From: JALCOL01 sp022649665
GTDB lineage: Bacteria; Bacillota; Bacilli; Lactobacillales; Enterococcaceae
Assembly: GCA_030372335.1 (NCBI GenBank)
Contig: JAUDCW010000002.1
Strand: one strand, 5' to 3'
Length of the DNA stretch: 64,000 nucleotides
Positions within the stretch are counted from its first letter, which is position 1; each line of letters opens with the position of its first letter. Positions 14,064 through 21,099 of the stretch are shown piece after piece. The position numbers and the translations under genes were made by a program. Under the pieces are notes generated by a model. That model ran no database searches. It saw nothing but the letters and a program-made list of their open reading frames with translations, and had not been told where the DNA came from.

Positions 14064-14267
14064 GAAGAGTAGCTCTCTTCCTGTTGACAAACATTAGTTT
14101 CGTCCAGTCCAAGCATGCTGACTGTCTGAGAAATCAGAGACGTGGTAGACGGTACGCCATGTTGCCTGAAGGAGGCCTAGTTACCTCTCACAAGTCCCTG
14201 CAGGAGACGCATCCTGTACGTACCGCATACATAGTAACGCCCCTCCTATTTTGGAGGGTATTTTTTT
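14064..14267 (+). ncRNA. structured RNA upstream of the PBECR4-like gene
   Basis: About 204 nt, no credible protein start. Helices seen: GAAGAG/CTCTTC (14064-14080); a three-way junction closed by CGTC 14101-14104 / GACG 14139-14142 holding CAGTC/GACTG (14105-14124, 10-base self-complementary loop) and TCTGA-GAAA-TCAGA (14125-14138) with no unpaired base between helices; long-range CGGTACG 14150-14156 / CGTACCG 14219-14225 enclosing GCCT/AGGC (14164-14176) and CAGGA/TCCTG (14201-14216); a possible pseudoknot GTTAC 14180-14184 / GTAAC 14234-14238; then the terminator. It matches no RNA class I know and is not a T-box or riboswitch I recognise. Position suggests a partner or regulator of the downstream nuclease-like gene. 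Confidence 0.65.
14241..14267 (+). terminator. terminator between the RNA and the nuclease-like gene
   Basis: CCCTCC-TATTTT-GGAGGG followed by TATTTTTTT, 19 bases before the gene start. In type III toxin-antitoxin loci a terminator in this position sets the RNA-to-toxin ratio. Confidence 0.85.
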
Positions 14268-14285
14268 AGGAAAGATGGTGGATCT

Positions 14286-14831
14286 GTGCGGTTGAAGCTT
14301 GAAAAGTATTCGGATGTAGTATTAACAAGTTTAGTAAATGACTACCGAGAAAATTTTGACCGCCAGTTCTGTAGAATAACTACGAACTATAAGGGTTTAA
14401 AACAGTTTGAGGTTGGTTTTTTCATTGATGGGTTGCCGCACTTACTAGGTTTGCATTATGTATCCGGAATAAAATATGGAGGTGGCATTATCCGGGCAAT
14501 CGATAACGGAAAGATAACCGCCCAAGGTATTCAAAAGCATCATGAGTTTAACAAGATGAAAATACGAAAAAGAATTCTCCTGTATCCCTTTTTATATGAA
14601 ACCTTCGTAGATCAACATATAAAAATTTGTGTACCTACAGAGAATATGAGACCGAATCCTCAAAAACTTGAATGTGTATTTACTAAGATAGATGGAAAGG
14701 GTGAGGTTGTCTTGGGGCTGAGAAAAGATCATAAAGACGGTATCTATAAACCGGCAACTTTGTATCCGGCCTCAAAACAGAAGTATACATTGATGAGATG
14801 TTCTAAAGTAGAAAGCATAATTTGGAATTAA
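14286..14831 (+). CDS. PBECR4-like predicted nuclease
   Basis: A 181-residue protein. From about residue 45 it follows the PBECR4 pattern (phage barnase/EndoU/colicin E5-D/RelE-like nuclease 4): FIDGLPHLLGLHYVSGI, then a glycine/isoleucine turn (NGKITAQGIQKH), an amphipathic helix ending RILLYPFLYETF, and the terminal strands VLGLRKDH, YKPATLYPASKQKYT, VESIIWN. Members are predicted RNases on phages and polymorphic toxins; activity is not proven. The conserved His residues near 60 and 67 and the terminal Lys/Arg are candidate catalytic residues. GTG start at 14286 with AGGAAAG/GGTGG upstream. It is AT-rich and last in the element, the usual cargo slot, and can only be reached from its own promoter by reading through the RNA terminator. 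Confidence 0.6.
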   Translation: MRLKLEKYSDVVLTSLVNDYRENFDRQFCRITTNYKGLKQFEVGFFIDGLPHLLGLHYVSGIKYGGGIIRAIDNGKITAQGIQKHHEFNKMKIRKRILLYPFLYETFVDQHIKICVPTENMRPNPQKLECVFTKIDGKGEVVLGLRKDHKDGIYKPATLYPASKQKYTLMRCSKVESIIWN

Positions 14832-14854
14832 AAAACCGCCCACAATGTGAGCGG
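14830..14854 (-). terminator. hairpin with minus-strand T run at the element's right end
   Basis: CCGCCCACA/TGTGAGCGG arms (one mismatch); minus strand continues TTTTTT. It would shield the cargo locus from host antisense transcription. Confidence 0.5.
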
Positions 14855-14884
14855 CTGCTTGCCCCAGACTAATCAAGAATTGAC

Positions 14885-14904
14885 TATACTTTTGAATATA
14901 CTTT
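14885..14904 (+). repeat. attR core
   Basis: TATACTTTTGAATA + T + ACTTT, 19/20 identical to 5204-5223. Chromosomal sequence resumes to the right. The inverted GCTTGCCCCAG copy lies 17 bases to the left. Confidence 0.75.
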
Positions 14905-15036
14905 AAATTGTAATGCGTGAAGCGCGGTTAAATTCTAAATAGGTAAAACGCTGTTATAGCAGCGTTTAAGTGAGTACATTAAATTGGACAATACCCATTA
15001 ACTTATAACTTTGAAGTAATCATTCAGATAAACACA

Positions 15037-15070
15037 AAAGATGGAAACCTTTCGAGGCTTCCATCTTTTT
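15037..15070. terminator. bidirectional terminator at the cupin 3' end
   Basis: AAAGATGGAAACC/GGCTTCCATCTTT with T run on the plus strand and TTTTG on the minus strand, abutting the cupin stop codon. A weaker hairpin AAACGCTG/CAGCGTTT lies at 14946-14967. Confidence 0.8.
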
Positions 15071-15373
15071 TTATTTCGCTAAAACTGATTTGACAACGAT
15101 GATCTCGCTGTCTTCTAAGGCGCGCAGTGCGTGCATATCGCCGGGTGAGATCTGGACGATCATTCCGGGAGTGACTTCGACATCGCGTGTGCCGTCGGAA
15201 AACAAGACCTTTCCTTTGAAAACGACGGCGATGCCGGAAAATTTTTCCGGACCTTTATGGAGCGGGACTTCGGCGCCTTTTTTCAAAACGACGTGCGAGA
15301 CGACTTGGTTGGGATGTTCGATCAAATTTTCGACATGATCGATATCGCTGCTGCTAGTATAGATTTCCATCAT
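15071..15373 (-). CDS. small cupin-domain protein
   Basis: A 100-residue single-domain cupin. The barrel motifs are present in reduced form: HVVLKKGAEVPLHKGPEKFSGIAVVFKGK (motif 1, with one clear metal-ligand His) and GMIVQISPGDMHALRALEDSEIIVV (motif 2, with His). Such stand-alone cupins often bind a metal and a small ligand; substrate unknown. AGGAGGG precedes two consecutive ATGs; the second (15370) is slightly better spaced. First host gene to the right of the element, apparently monocistronic. Confidence 0.8.
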   Translation of the reverse strand: MMEIYTSSSDIDHVENLIEHPNQVVSHVVLKKGAEVPLHKGPEKFSGIAVVFKGKVLFSDGTRDVEVTPGMIVQISPGDMHALRALEDSEIIVVKSVLAK

Positions 15374-15489
15374 GATCCCTCCTCTTTCCAGCTAAACGTA
15401 GCATGATTTAAAAAAATTGACAAGAAAACTGCTGTCCAGCTTTTTCAAATCCTGCGAAAATGCTAAAGTGGAGGAAAGGGGAGCCGTTT

Positions 15490-16140
15490 ATGAAGAAAAA
15501 ACTGATGATCATTGGATATATCTCGCTGCTGCTGTTTGCGGTCGGCGACTTTTTGGTGCCGTATTTTTTGGGTCCGCGCTTGCCGAATTACGATCCGCTG
15601 ACGAGCGTGATCAGTTTGATCGGCAAAGTCGGGAGTCCGACGCAACATATCTTTGCACATGTCGAGATCGTCACCGGGACGTTGGCGCTGATCGGGGCGC
15701 CGGCCGTTTATGAGACATTTGTTTCAAATTCGAGAAAAGCGGCAGTATTGCTTGCCGGGGGTGTGGCAGCATTTGGGATCGGCGAATGTATTTTCACTGG
15801 CGTTTTCAGTGTGAATCATCAAGTTCCGGGGATCACACTGGGAGATCTGATCCACGGTGCCGGTTCAGGGATCGGCTTGGTCGGCTTGCTGATCTTTCCA
15901 TATATTTTAGCGCGATGCTATCGTGCGCTGAATCGATCCCGCCGTGCACAAGTTTATTTGGTGGTTTTTGCAGTGGCACTGGTGACGGTCTCGCTGGACG
16001 GATTGTCGCAGCTTTTCAAATGGCATTATCGCGGCCTCATTCAGCGGATTTCTTTTGTATTTATTTATTTGCCGCCGGCTGCACTGGCGCTTGATCAATT
16101 GAAGCAACGTTTATTTCAAACGAAAAGCAGGGACTTGTGA
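15490..16140 (+). CDS. DUF998 family membrane protein
   Basis: A 216-residue integral membrane protein with about six hydrophobic segments. It starts with MKKKLMIIGYISLLLFAVGD and has the DUF998-type conserved polar residues between segments (LGPRLPNYDPLTSVISLIG, PSP-like GSPTQH). ATG 15490 is supported by AGGGGAG upstream; the longer frame lacks a site. Function unknown in the family. The stop codon is inside the terminator stem. Confidence 0.75.
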   Translation: MKKKLMIIGYISLLLFAVGDFLVPYFLGPRLPNYDPLTSVISLIGKVGSPTQHIFAHVEIVTGTLALIGAPAVYETFVSNSRKAAVLLAGGVAAFGIGECIFTGVFSVNHQVPGITLGDLIHGAGSGIGLVGLLIFPYILARCYRALNRSRRAQVYLVVFAVALVTVSLDGLSQLFKWHYRGLIQRISFVFIYLPPAALALDQLKQRLFQTKSRDL

Positions 16141-16169
16141 CAAATCCGTCACAAGTCCCTGCTTTTTTT
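16125..16169. terminator. strong bidirectional terminator
   Basis: A 16-bp perfect stem AAGCAGGGACTTGTGA/TCACAAGTCCCTGCTT, loop CAAATCCG, then T residues. It ends both the DUF998 gene and the convergent hydrogenase operon. Confidence 0.88.
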
Positions 16170-16185
16170 GAATGATGTTCCAATG

Positions 16186-16719
16186 TTATTTTTTTACTCG
16201 CTGAAGCATCGGCAGCAAGATCGTTGCCGCGATGCCGCCGATCAGTGCAGTGATCAGCTGTGGTACAGAGAACATCGTCGTGATCAGCTTCGTCTGCGGC
16301 GCGGGCAGCTGCAGGAAATAAGGCAGCAGACACTTTGTCACAGTCAAAAACAAGACGAGAAATTTGCAAACAGCACCGATGACGGCAGCCGTGCCGTACT
16401 GCAGCCATTGATTTTTGATTGGCGTTTTTTTGATGATCAAATGCCAGATCACGACCAATACGAGATTCCCGAGGATGATAAAAGGGATCAGCGGCGGCAG
16501 TTTCGGCCCGATACCTAAAAGAAAAGCGAAGATCGGCGAGATCGCAGCGACGACGATGCCGCTTTTTGTATCGATCAGAACTGTTGCGGCAATCAAAACG
16601 AAATTGACCAGAGAGCCGGTCACGAGCTGGCCGAGCGGCGCAGAGAGACTTTGAAAAATGATCAAGATCGCCACGAACAATGCTGTTTGGACGATCCACT
16701 TGGCAGGTGAAGTTTTCAT
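16186..16719 (-). CDS. ECF transporter S component
   Basis: A 177-residue, five- to six-segment membrane protein. The pattern is that of substrate-binding S components of energy-coupling-factor vitamin transporters: ALFVAILIIFQSLSAPLGQLVTGSLVNFVLIAATVL, then PIFAFLLGIGPKLP and LGNLVLVVIWHLI. It would dock on a shared EcfAAT module encoded elsewhere. The ligand is not evident. It follows hydA with only a 22-base gap in the same operon, so a link to a cofactor used by the hydrogenase system is inferred. Intact, unlike the two genes upstream of it. Confidence 0.75.
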   Translation of the reverse strand: MKTSPAKWIVQTALFVAILIIFQSLSAPLGQLVTGSLVNFVLIAATVLIDTKSGIVVAAISPIFAFLLGIGPKLPPLIPFIILGNLVLVVIWHLIIKKTPIKNQWLQYGTAAVIGAVCKFLVLFLTVTKCLLPYFLQLPAPQTKLITTMFSVPQLITALIGGIAATILLPMLQRVKK

Positions 16720-16741
16720 AAGTGGCTAGCTTCTTTCTATT

Positions 16742-18464
16742 TTATAATTCTTCGACGTTGTGGACAGTGTGCAGTTGATGATGGGCAAGTTCAGAGAGCG
16801 GCTTCCGGTAGTATTCGCGATAGATCTCTTGGATCGAAGGATTTTCATGCGAGAAGCGGAGCTGATCGTGCATATCCAGCTTGTACAGTGTCGGTGCGCG
16901 TCTGGCCGCCATTTCCTCGCCGTCGCAGATCGGCTGCCCGCCGCCGCCGACGCAGCCGCCTGGACAAGCCATGATCTCAACAAAGTCAAATTGGCATTTG
17001 CCGTCTTTCAGATCTTCGATCAGCTGACGAGTATTGGCAAGTCCGCTGACAACGGCCGCCCGGATCGGTTTGCCGCCAAGTTCGATGGTGACTTCTTTAC
17101 GACCGTTTTGCCCGCGGACCGCTTTGAAATGGTCCGGTTCGGGATTTTTACCGTTGACTAGATAATAAGCGGTTCGCAAAGCGGCCTCCATTACTCCGCC
17201 AGTTGCACCGAAGATCACACCGGCACCGCTCCCGGTTCCAAGCGGCGAATCCAGCTCGATTTCTTCAAAGTCGCGCGGATCCAAAAAGTCGCTTTTCACC
17301 ATCCGGTCGAGCTCGCGGGTCGTGAGGGCGACATCAACATCGGCTGTGCCAAAATCATTTTTCATACTTGGCAGAGCGGCCTCTTCTTTTTTCGCTAAGC
17401 AAGGCATGATCGAAACCGAGAAAACTTTTTTCGGATCGAGATTTTTTTGTTTGGCAAACCAATTTTTCGTCACTGCCCCGAACATTTGCTGCGGGGATTT
17501 CGCGGTTGAAAGATGATCCGCCAGCTCTGGAAACTCTAATTTGGTAAAACGTACCCAACCTGGACAGCAGGAAGTGAACATCGGGAGGTCTTCGGGATTT
17601 TTTTGCTGGATGAACTCAAGAAATTCTGAACCTTCCTCCATTATCGTCAAATCGGCACTGAAAGTCGTATCAAAAACATAGTCAAAGCCCATATGTTTCA
17701 AAACAGCTCCCAGGCGTTCTACGGTCGCTTCTTCGGGCGTCATCTGGAACGCTTCGCCCCCAAGCCGTTCGGATCGCTGGCGCGATTTGAACGACCGTCG
17801 TGATCTCAGGATCGGCGATCGCATCGATCACTTGCTGGATGTCGTCGCGTTCATGCAAGGCGCCGACTGGACAATGCGTGATGCACTGCCCGCAAAGCGA
17901 ACAATTGGCTTGTTCGATCGGTTTGTTGTGATGGACCTTGACGGTTGCCTGGGTTCCCGGGTAAGCGACATCCCAAACGTTGAGCGACTGGATATTGTCG
18001 CAGACTTGGATGCAGCGCATGCATTTGATGCACTTGCTGTTGTCGCGGATCAGCGGAAAATTCTGCGGCCACGGCATCGTATCATATTTTTTGTCAAAAT
18101 TTTCCTGGACTACTCCCAGCATATTGGAAAGGTCGCGCAAAGTACAATTGTCTCCGCGCACACAGCTCGTACATTCCACTTTATGCTGGCTTAAAATCAG
18201 CTCGACATTATTTCGGCGGGCCGCCCGCACGGCAGGACTGTTGGTCCGGACCTCCATGTCATCAGCGGACGGCGTGTTGCAGGCAGCGACCAGCTGATCT
18301 TTTCCTTCGACTTCAACAACACAGACGCGGCAGGCGCCGATCTCATTTAAATCTTTATAGTAGCAAAGCGTCGGGATATGGATCTTGGCTTGTTTGGCAG
18401 CCTCCAAGATCGTTGTTCCCGCCGGAACTTCAATCGCTCGATTATCGATCGTCAGTTTTACCAT
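16742..18464 (-). pseudogene. hydA: [FeFe]-hydrogenase (HndD/HydA type), one frameshift
   Basis: About 573 residues if joined, the usual length. Order: [2Fe-2S] ferredoxin domain (CYYKDLNEIGACRVC), His-ligated cluster (HKVECTSCVRGDNC), two [4Fe-4S] motifs (CIKCMRCIQVC, CSLCGQCITHC), then the H-cluster domain with FTSCCPGW, MPCLAKKEEA and MACPGGCVGGGGQP, and a small-subunit-like tail (IQEIYREYYRKPLSELA). All cluster ligands are present. The frame breaks at 17757-17761, where five C (plus strand) replace an expected four: one frame reads ...APAIRTAWG then nonsense, the other resumes EAFQMTPEEATVERLG. Either a real disabling mutation or a homopolymer error. It overlaps the upstream flavoprotein gene by 7 bases. 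Confidence 0.88.
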
Positions 18465-20286
18465 GATTGTTTTCTCCCTCCACGAAAGGCTCCATAGCCA
18501 AAATGATCACAGCGCAAGCAGCGGGACGCTTCTTGCAGTGCTTCTTCTTCCGAATTCGGCAATTCGATATCTTTGAAGTCGTGTTTGCGCTCTTCAGCGG
18601 CCCGTTCATGCAGTTCGACACGCCCGCACGGAACACGGTCATGGAGCAGCGGAGCCGGGATCTCGACGTCAGTTTGGATCTGATGATCGAAGCCCAGATG
18701 TTGATCGATATTGGCAGCTGCTACTTTGCCGGCTGCGATCGCTTTGATCACGGTCGCCGGACCAGTCACACAGTCGCCCCCCGAGAAGACTTTCGGCATT
18801 TCATCGAATTGAGTTTCTTGATTTGGAACTAAACGTCCCCATTTTTCCGGCAGGCCGACTTCAGCGAAAACTTCGCTGTCGATACTTTGGCCGATCGAAA
18901 CAATGACGATATCCGCATCGACTTTGACTTTCGGAATGTCGGCTTTGCGCGGTGCAGGGCGGCCGTTTTTATCGTAAGGACCGATGATCTGCGGTTGGAG
19001 CCAGATTCCAGTCACATCTTCATTCGCGTCGGTTTCGATCGAAACTGGCGCCATCAGTTCCATGACATCACATCCTTCGGCGATCGCGCCTTCGACTTCA
19101 GCCGGCAGCGCCGTCATATCTTCTTGCCGCCGCCGGTAAGCGATGTGAACGATCTCGGCACCTAAACGGACGGAAGTTCTGGCCACATCCATCGCGACAT
19201 TGCCGCCGCCGACAACAACGACGCGTTTGTCTTTGAAGTCCGGCATTTTTCCATCGCCGATCGCACGCAGCATTTCAACAGCGGAGAAGACGCCGCGGCC
19301 CTCTTCGCCCGGGATATTCAAATGTTTTTCTGCATGAGCGCCGATCGCAACATAGATCGCGTCAAAGTCGCGCTGGAGACGTTTGAAGTTGCTTGGCTCA
19401 TTAATGTCCGTATCGGTCTTGATATCAACGCCGGTACTCAAGATCAAATCGATATCACGCTGCAGATTTTCACGGTTCAAGCGGTAGCTCGGGATTCCGT
19501 AGCGCAGCATGCCGCCTAATTGCTGGCGTTTTTCAAACACGGTCGTATCGTGGCCCATCAGCTGCAGATAGAAAGCGGCTGTCAAACCGCTTGGTCCGCC
19601 GCCGATAATCGCGATCGTTTTGCCGGTCTTCGGATACGGCTGCATCGGCAGGGCGTCCCCGCCGTTTTCAACGGCAAATTCTTTCAAGCCGCGGATATTG
19701 ATGCTGCGATCCAGCATATTCCGCCGGCATTTATTTTCGCATGGATGCTCGCAGACATATGCGCAAGCTGTGGGGAAGGGATTATCTTTGCGGATCACTT
19801 TCAAGGCGTCAGAGTTGCGGTGGTCGCTGATCAGCGCAACATATCCCGGAATATCAACTTCAGCCGGGCATTCTTCAACACATGGAATGCCTTGATGTTC
19901 ACTCAAGCAATACCCGTTGGCAACATGGTTCTCAAAGTCAGAACGGAAGGCGACCACGCAACGCAAAACTTCGGACGCTGCTTGGAAGCCGATCGCGCAA
20001 TCCGCTGAATTTTTGATATTTCGCGCAGTTCTTTCGATCAAATCGATCGTTTTGTCCGAACCCTCGCCATGGAGGACCTCATCTAGAGGGTGCGCAATTG
20101 ACCGAGACCGATTCGGCAAGGGACACATTTCCCGCAGCTTTGGCTGTGACAGAGATGGACAAATGCAGAAGCTACTTCGACAGGGCACAGATTGGGCGCA
20201 GCAAAAACACGCCGCTGAATGTTTTGATACAGCTCTTCAGTGACTTTTTCGGCATACGCCTGTGAATGCAATGATAGTCTGTTCAT
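18458..20286 (-). pseudogene. NuoF-tail/GltD-like NAD(P)-FAD oxidoreductase, one frameshift
   Basis: About 608 residues if joined. N-terminus: NuoF-like iron-sulfur region (SCGKCVPCRIGLGQL ... NIKNSADCAIG). Middle: GltD-type Cys region (CVEECPAEVDIPGY, CEHPCENKCRR). Then an FAD site (IAIIGGGPSGLTAAFYL), an NAD(P) site (VVVVGGGNVAMDVARTSV) and a last flavin motif (VFSGGDCVTGPATVI); the C-terminus ends in EASRCLRC. This fusion is found beside [FeFe]-hydrogenases and probably passes electrons between NAD(P)H and the hydrogenase. The frame breaks near 20090: ATG 20286 reads through GLGQLRTL to TAG, and the other frame resumes LDEVLHGEG; one missing C would explain it. First gene of the operon. 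Confidence 0.82.
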
Positions 20287-20357
20287 GAGTGGTAGACGCT
20301 CCTTTTTGTGAGAATGAAAATCAACATTACGTAGTTTTTTTATAAAGACTTTCCATT

Positions 20358-20391
20358 ATTTTATTATGAAATGAAAGGGATTGCAATCCCT
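20358..20391 (-). promoter_or_regulatory. hydrogenase operon promoter with palindromic operator
   Basis: Minus-strand TTGCAA, 17 bases, TAAAAT. The -35 is the centre of a perfect 16-bp palindrome AGGGATTGCAATCCCT (20376-20391), so a dimeric repressor or activator probably controls it. The site does not match a Rex, FNR or Fur consensus. Confidence 0.6.
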
Positions 20392-20558
20392 CAATATTCA
20401 TTTTCCTTCATATTAGTAAATTCACAAGATAATTAATCGTTTTGTTATATAAAATTCATTTCACAAAAGGGCCGTTAAGAAAACAAAATATCGGAACGAA
20501 TCGTCCGTAATATTTTTTAGCATCCCTAATTTTTTTTAATTATTCAAGTGGAAAACCA
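20392..20558. other. AT-rich divergent intergenic region
   Basis: Between the hydrogenase operon promoter and the feo promoter. It contains TTCACAA and TTGTTATATAAAA elements that could be regulator half-sites, but no complete known box and no open frame worth calling. Confidence 0.4.
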
Positions 20559-20611
20559 TTGACATTCGGCAGTTTTGGCGGTAGAATAGCCAGTGAGAAT
20601 GATTATCACTT
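20559..20611 (+). promoter_or_regulatory. feoAB promoter with Fur box
   Basis: TTGACA (20559-20564), 17 bases, TAGAAT (20582-20587). TGAGAATGATTATCACTTA (20594-20612) matches the Fur consensus GATAATGATTATCATTATC closely and overlaps the transcription start, so iron-loaded Fur should repress the operon. Confidence 0.85.
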
Positions 20612-20637
20612 ACTATTGCGATGGGAGCGGAAGTTAA

Positions 20638-21096
20638 ATGAAGTTGTCAGATGCTGCATTGAACCAAGTATATACGATCACCGGATTCCACGGGTTCGCC
20701 GGGCAAGAAAGACATTTGCATAATCTCGGATTGATCATCGGCGCGAATGTTCGATTGGTCACAATGCATAAGGATGCCGGAATTTTATTGATCCAAAACT
20801 CGCGTTTGGCTTTATCCAGAAAATTGTTGAGCAGCATCGATGTCGAAGAAGGTGAAATCGCCCATCGAGAACGAATGCCGCTTTCCAAAGCAAAATTAGG
20901 AACGACCGGCAAAGTTGCCGCGATCATCGGTTCAGCAGATATCAAACGGCGGATCATTGATAAGGGGATCACGAAAGGGACTGAGATCACCGTGAATAAA
21001 ATCGCGCCGCTCGGCGACCCGCTCGAAGTTCAAGTCAGAGGATACAAAATGAATTTGCGAAAAGAAGAAGCAGATTTGATCATGGTGGAGGTCTAG
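20638..21096 (+). CDS. feoA: ferrous iron transport protein A, two FeoA domains
   Basis: A 152-residue cytoplasmic protein, twice the usual 75 residues, made of two SH3-like FeoA domains: residues 1-75 (VYTITGFHGFAGQERHLHNLGLIIGANV) and about 80-152 (KLGTTGKVAAIIGSADIKRRIIDKGITKG). FeoA assists the FeoB ferrous iron permease. It is preceded by a Fur-controlled promoter and followed by feoB after three bases. Confidence 0.9.
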   Translation: MKLSDAALNQVYTITGFHGFAGQERHLHNLGLIIGANVRLVTMHKDAGILLIQNSRLALSRKLLSSIDVEEGEIAHRERMPLSKAKLGTTGKVAAIIGSADIKRRIIDKGITKGTEITVNKIAPLGDPLEVQVRGYKMNLRKEEADLIMVEV

Positions 21097-21099
21097 TTG

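Larger units (their letters stand above)
5204..14904. mobile_element. integrated phage satellite or prophage remnant (about 9.7 kb)
   Basis: Bounded by a 20-base direct repeat (19 identical) at 5204-5223 and 14885-14904. Inside are an outward-reading integrase at the left end, a divergent repressor/Cro switch, an excisionase-like gene, replication initiator and helicase loader, an ArpU-like late regulator, several small phage genes, decayed genes and a right-end cargo locus. No terminase, portal, capsid, tail or lysis gene is present. This fits a phage-inducible island that borrows a helper's particles, or a prophage that lost its late half; the retained intact replication module and boundaries favour an element that could still be mobile. 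Confidence 0.8.

Noticed and set aside
14101..14230. tRNA-like or tmRNA-like gene
   Set aside because: Short stretches look D-loop-like, but no cloverleaf with acceptor stem and T-loop can be drawn.
14064..14267. Classical type III antitoxin array or a retron ncRNA
   Set aside because: No tandem 30- to 40-base repeats, and no reverse transcriptase in the element.
14084..14269. 61-codon frame inside the structured RNA
   Set aside because: Starts with TTG without a ribosome-binding site, ends in the terminator T run, and has no protein-like composition; the RNA folding explains the sequence better.
20392..20558. Rex or FNR box upstream of the hydrogenase operon
   Set aside because: Only half-site resemblance (TTCACAA); no full inverted repeat of either consensus.
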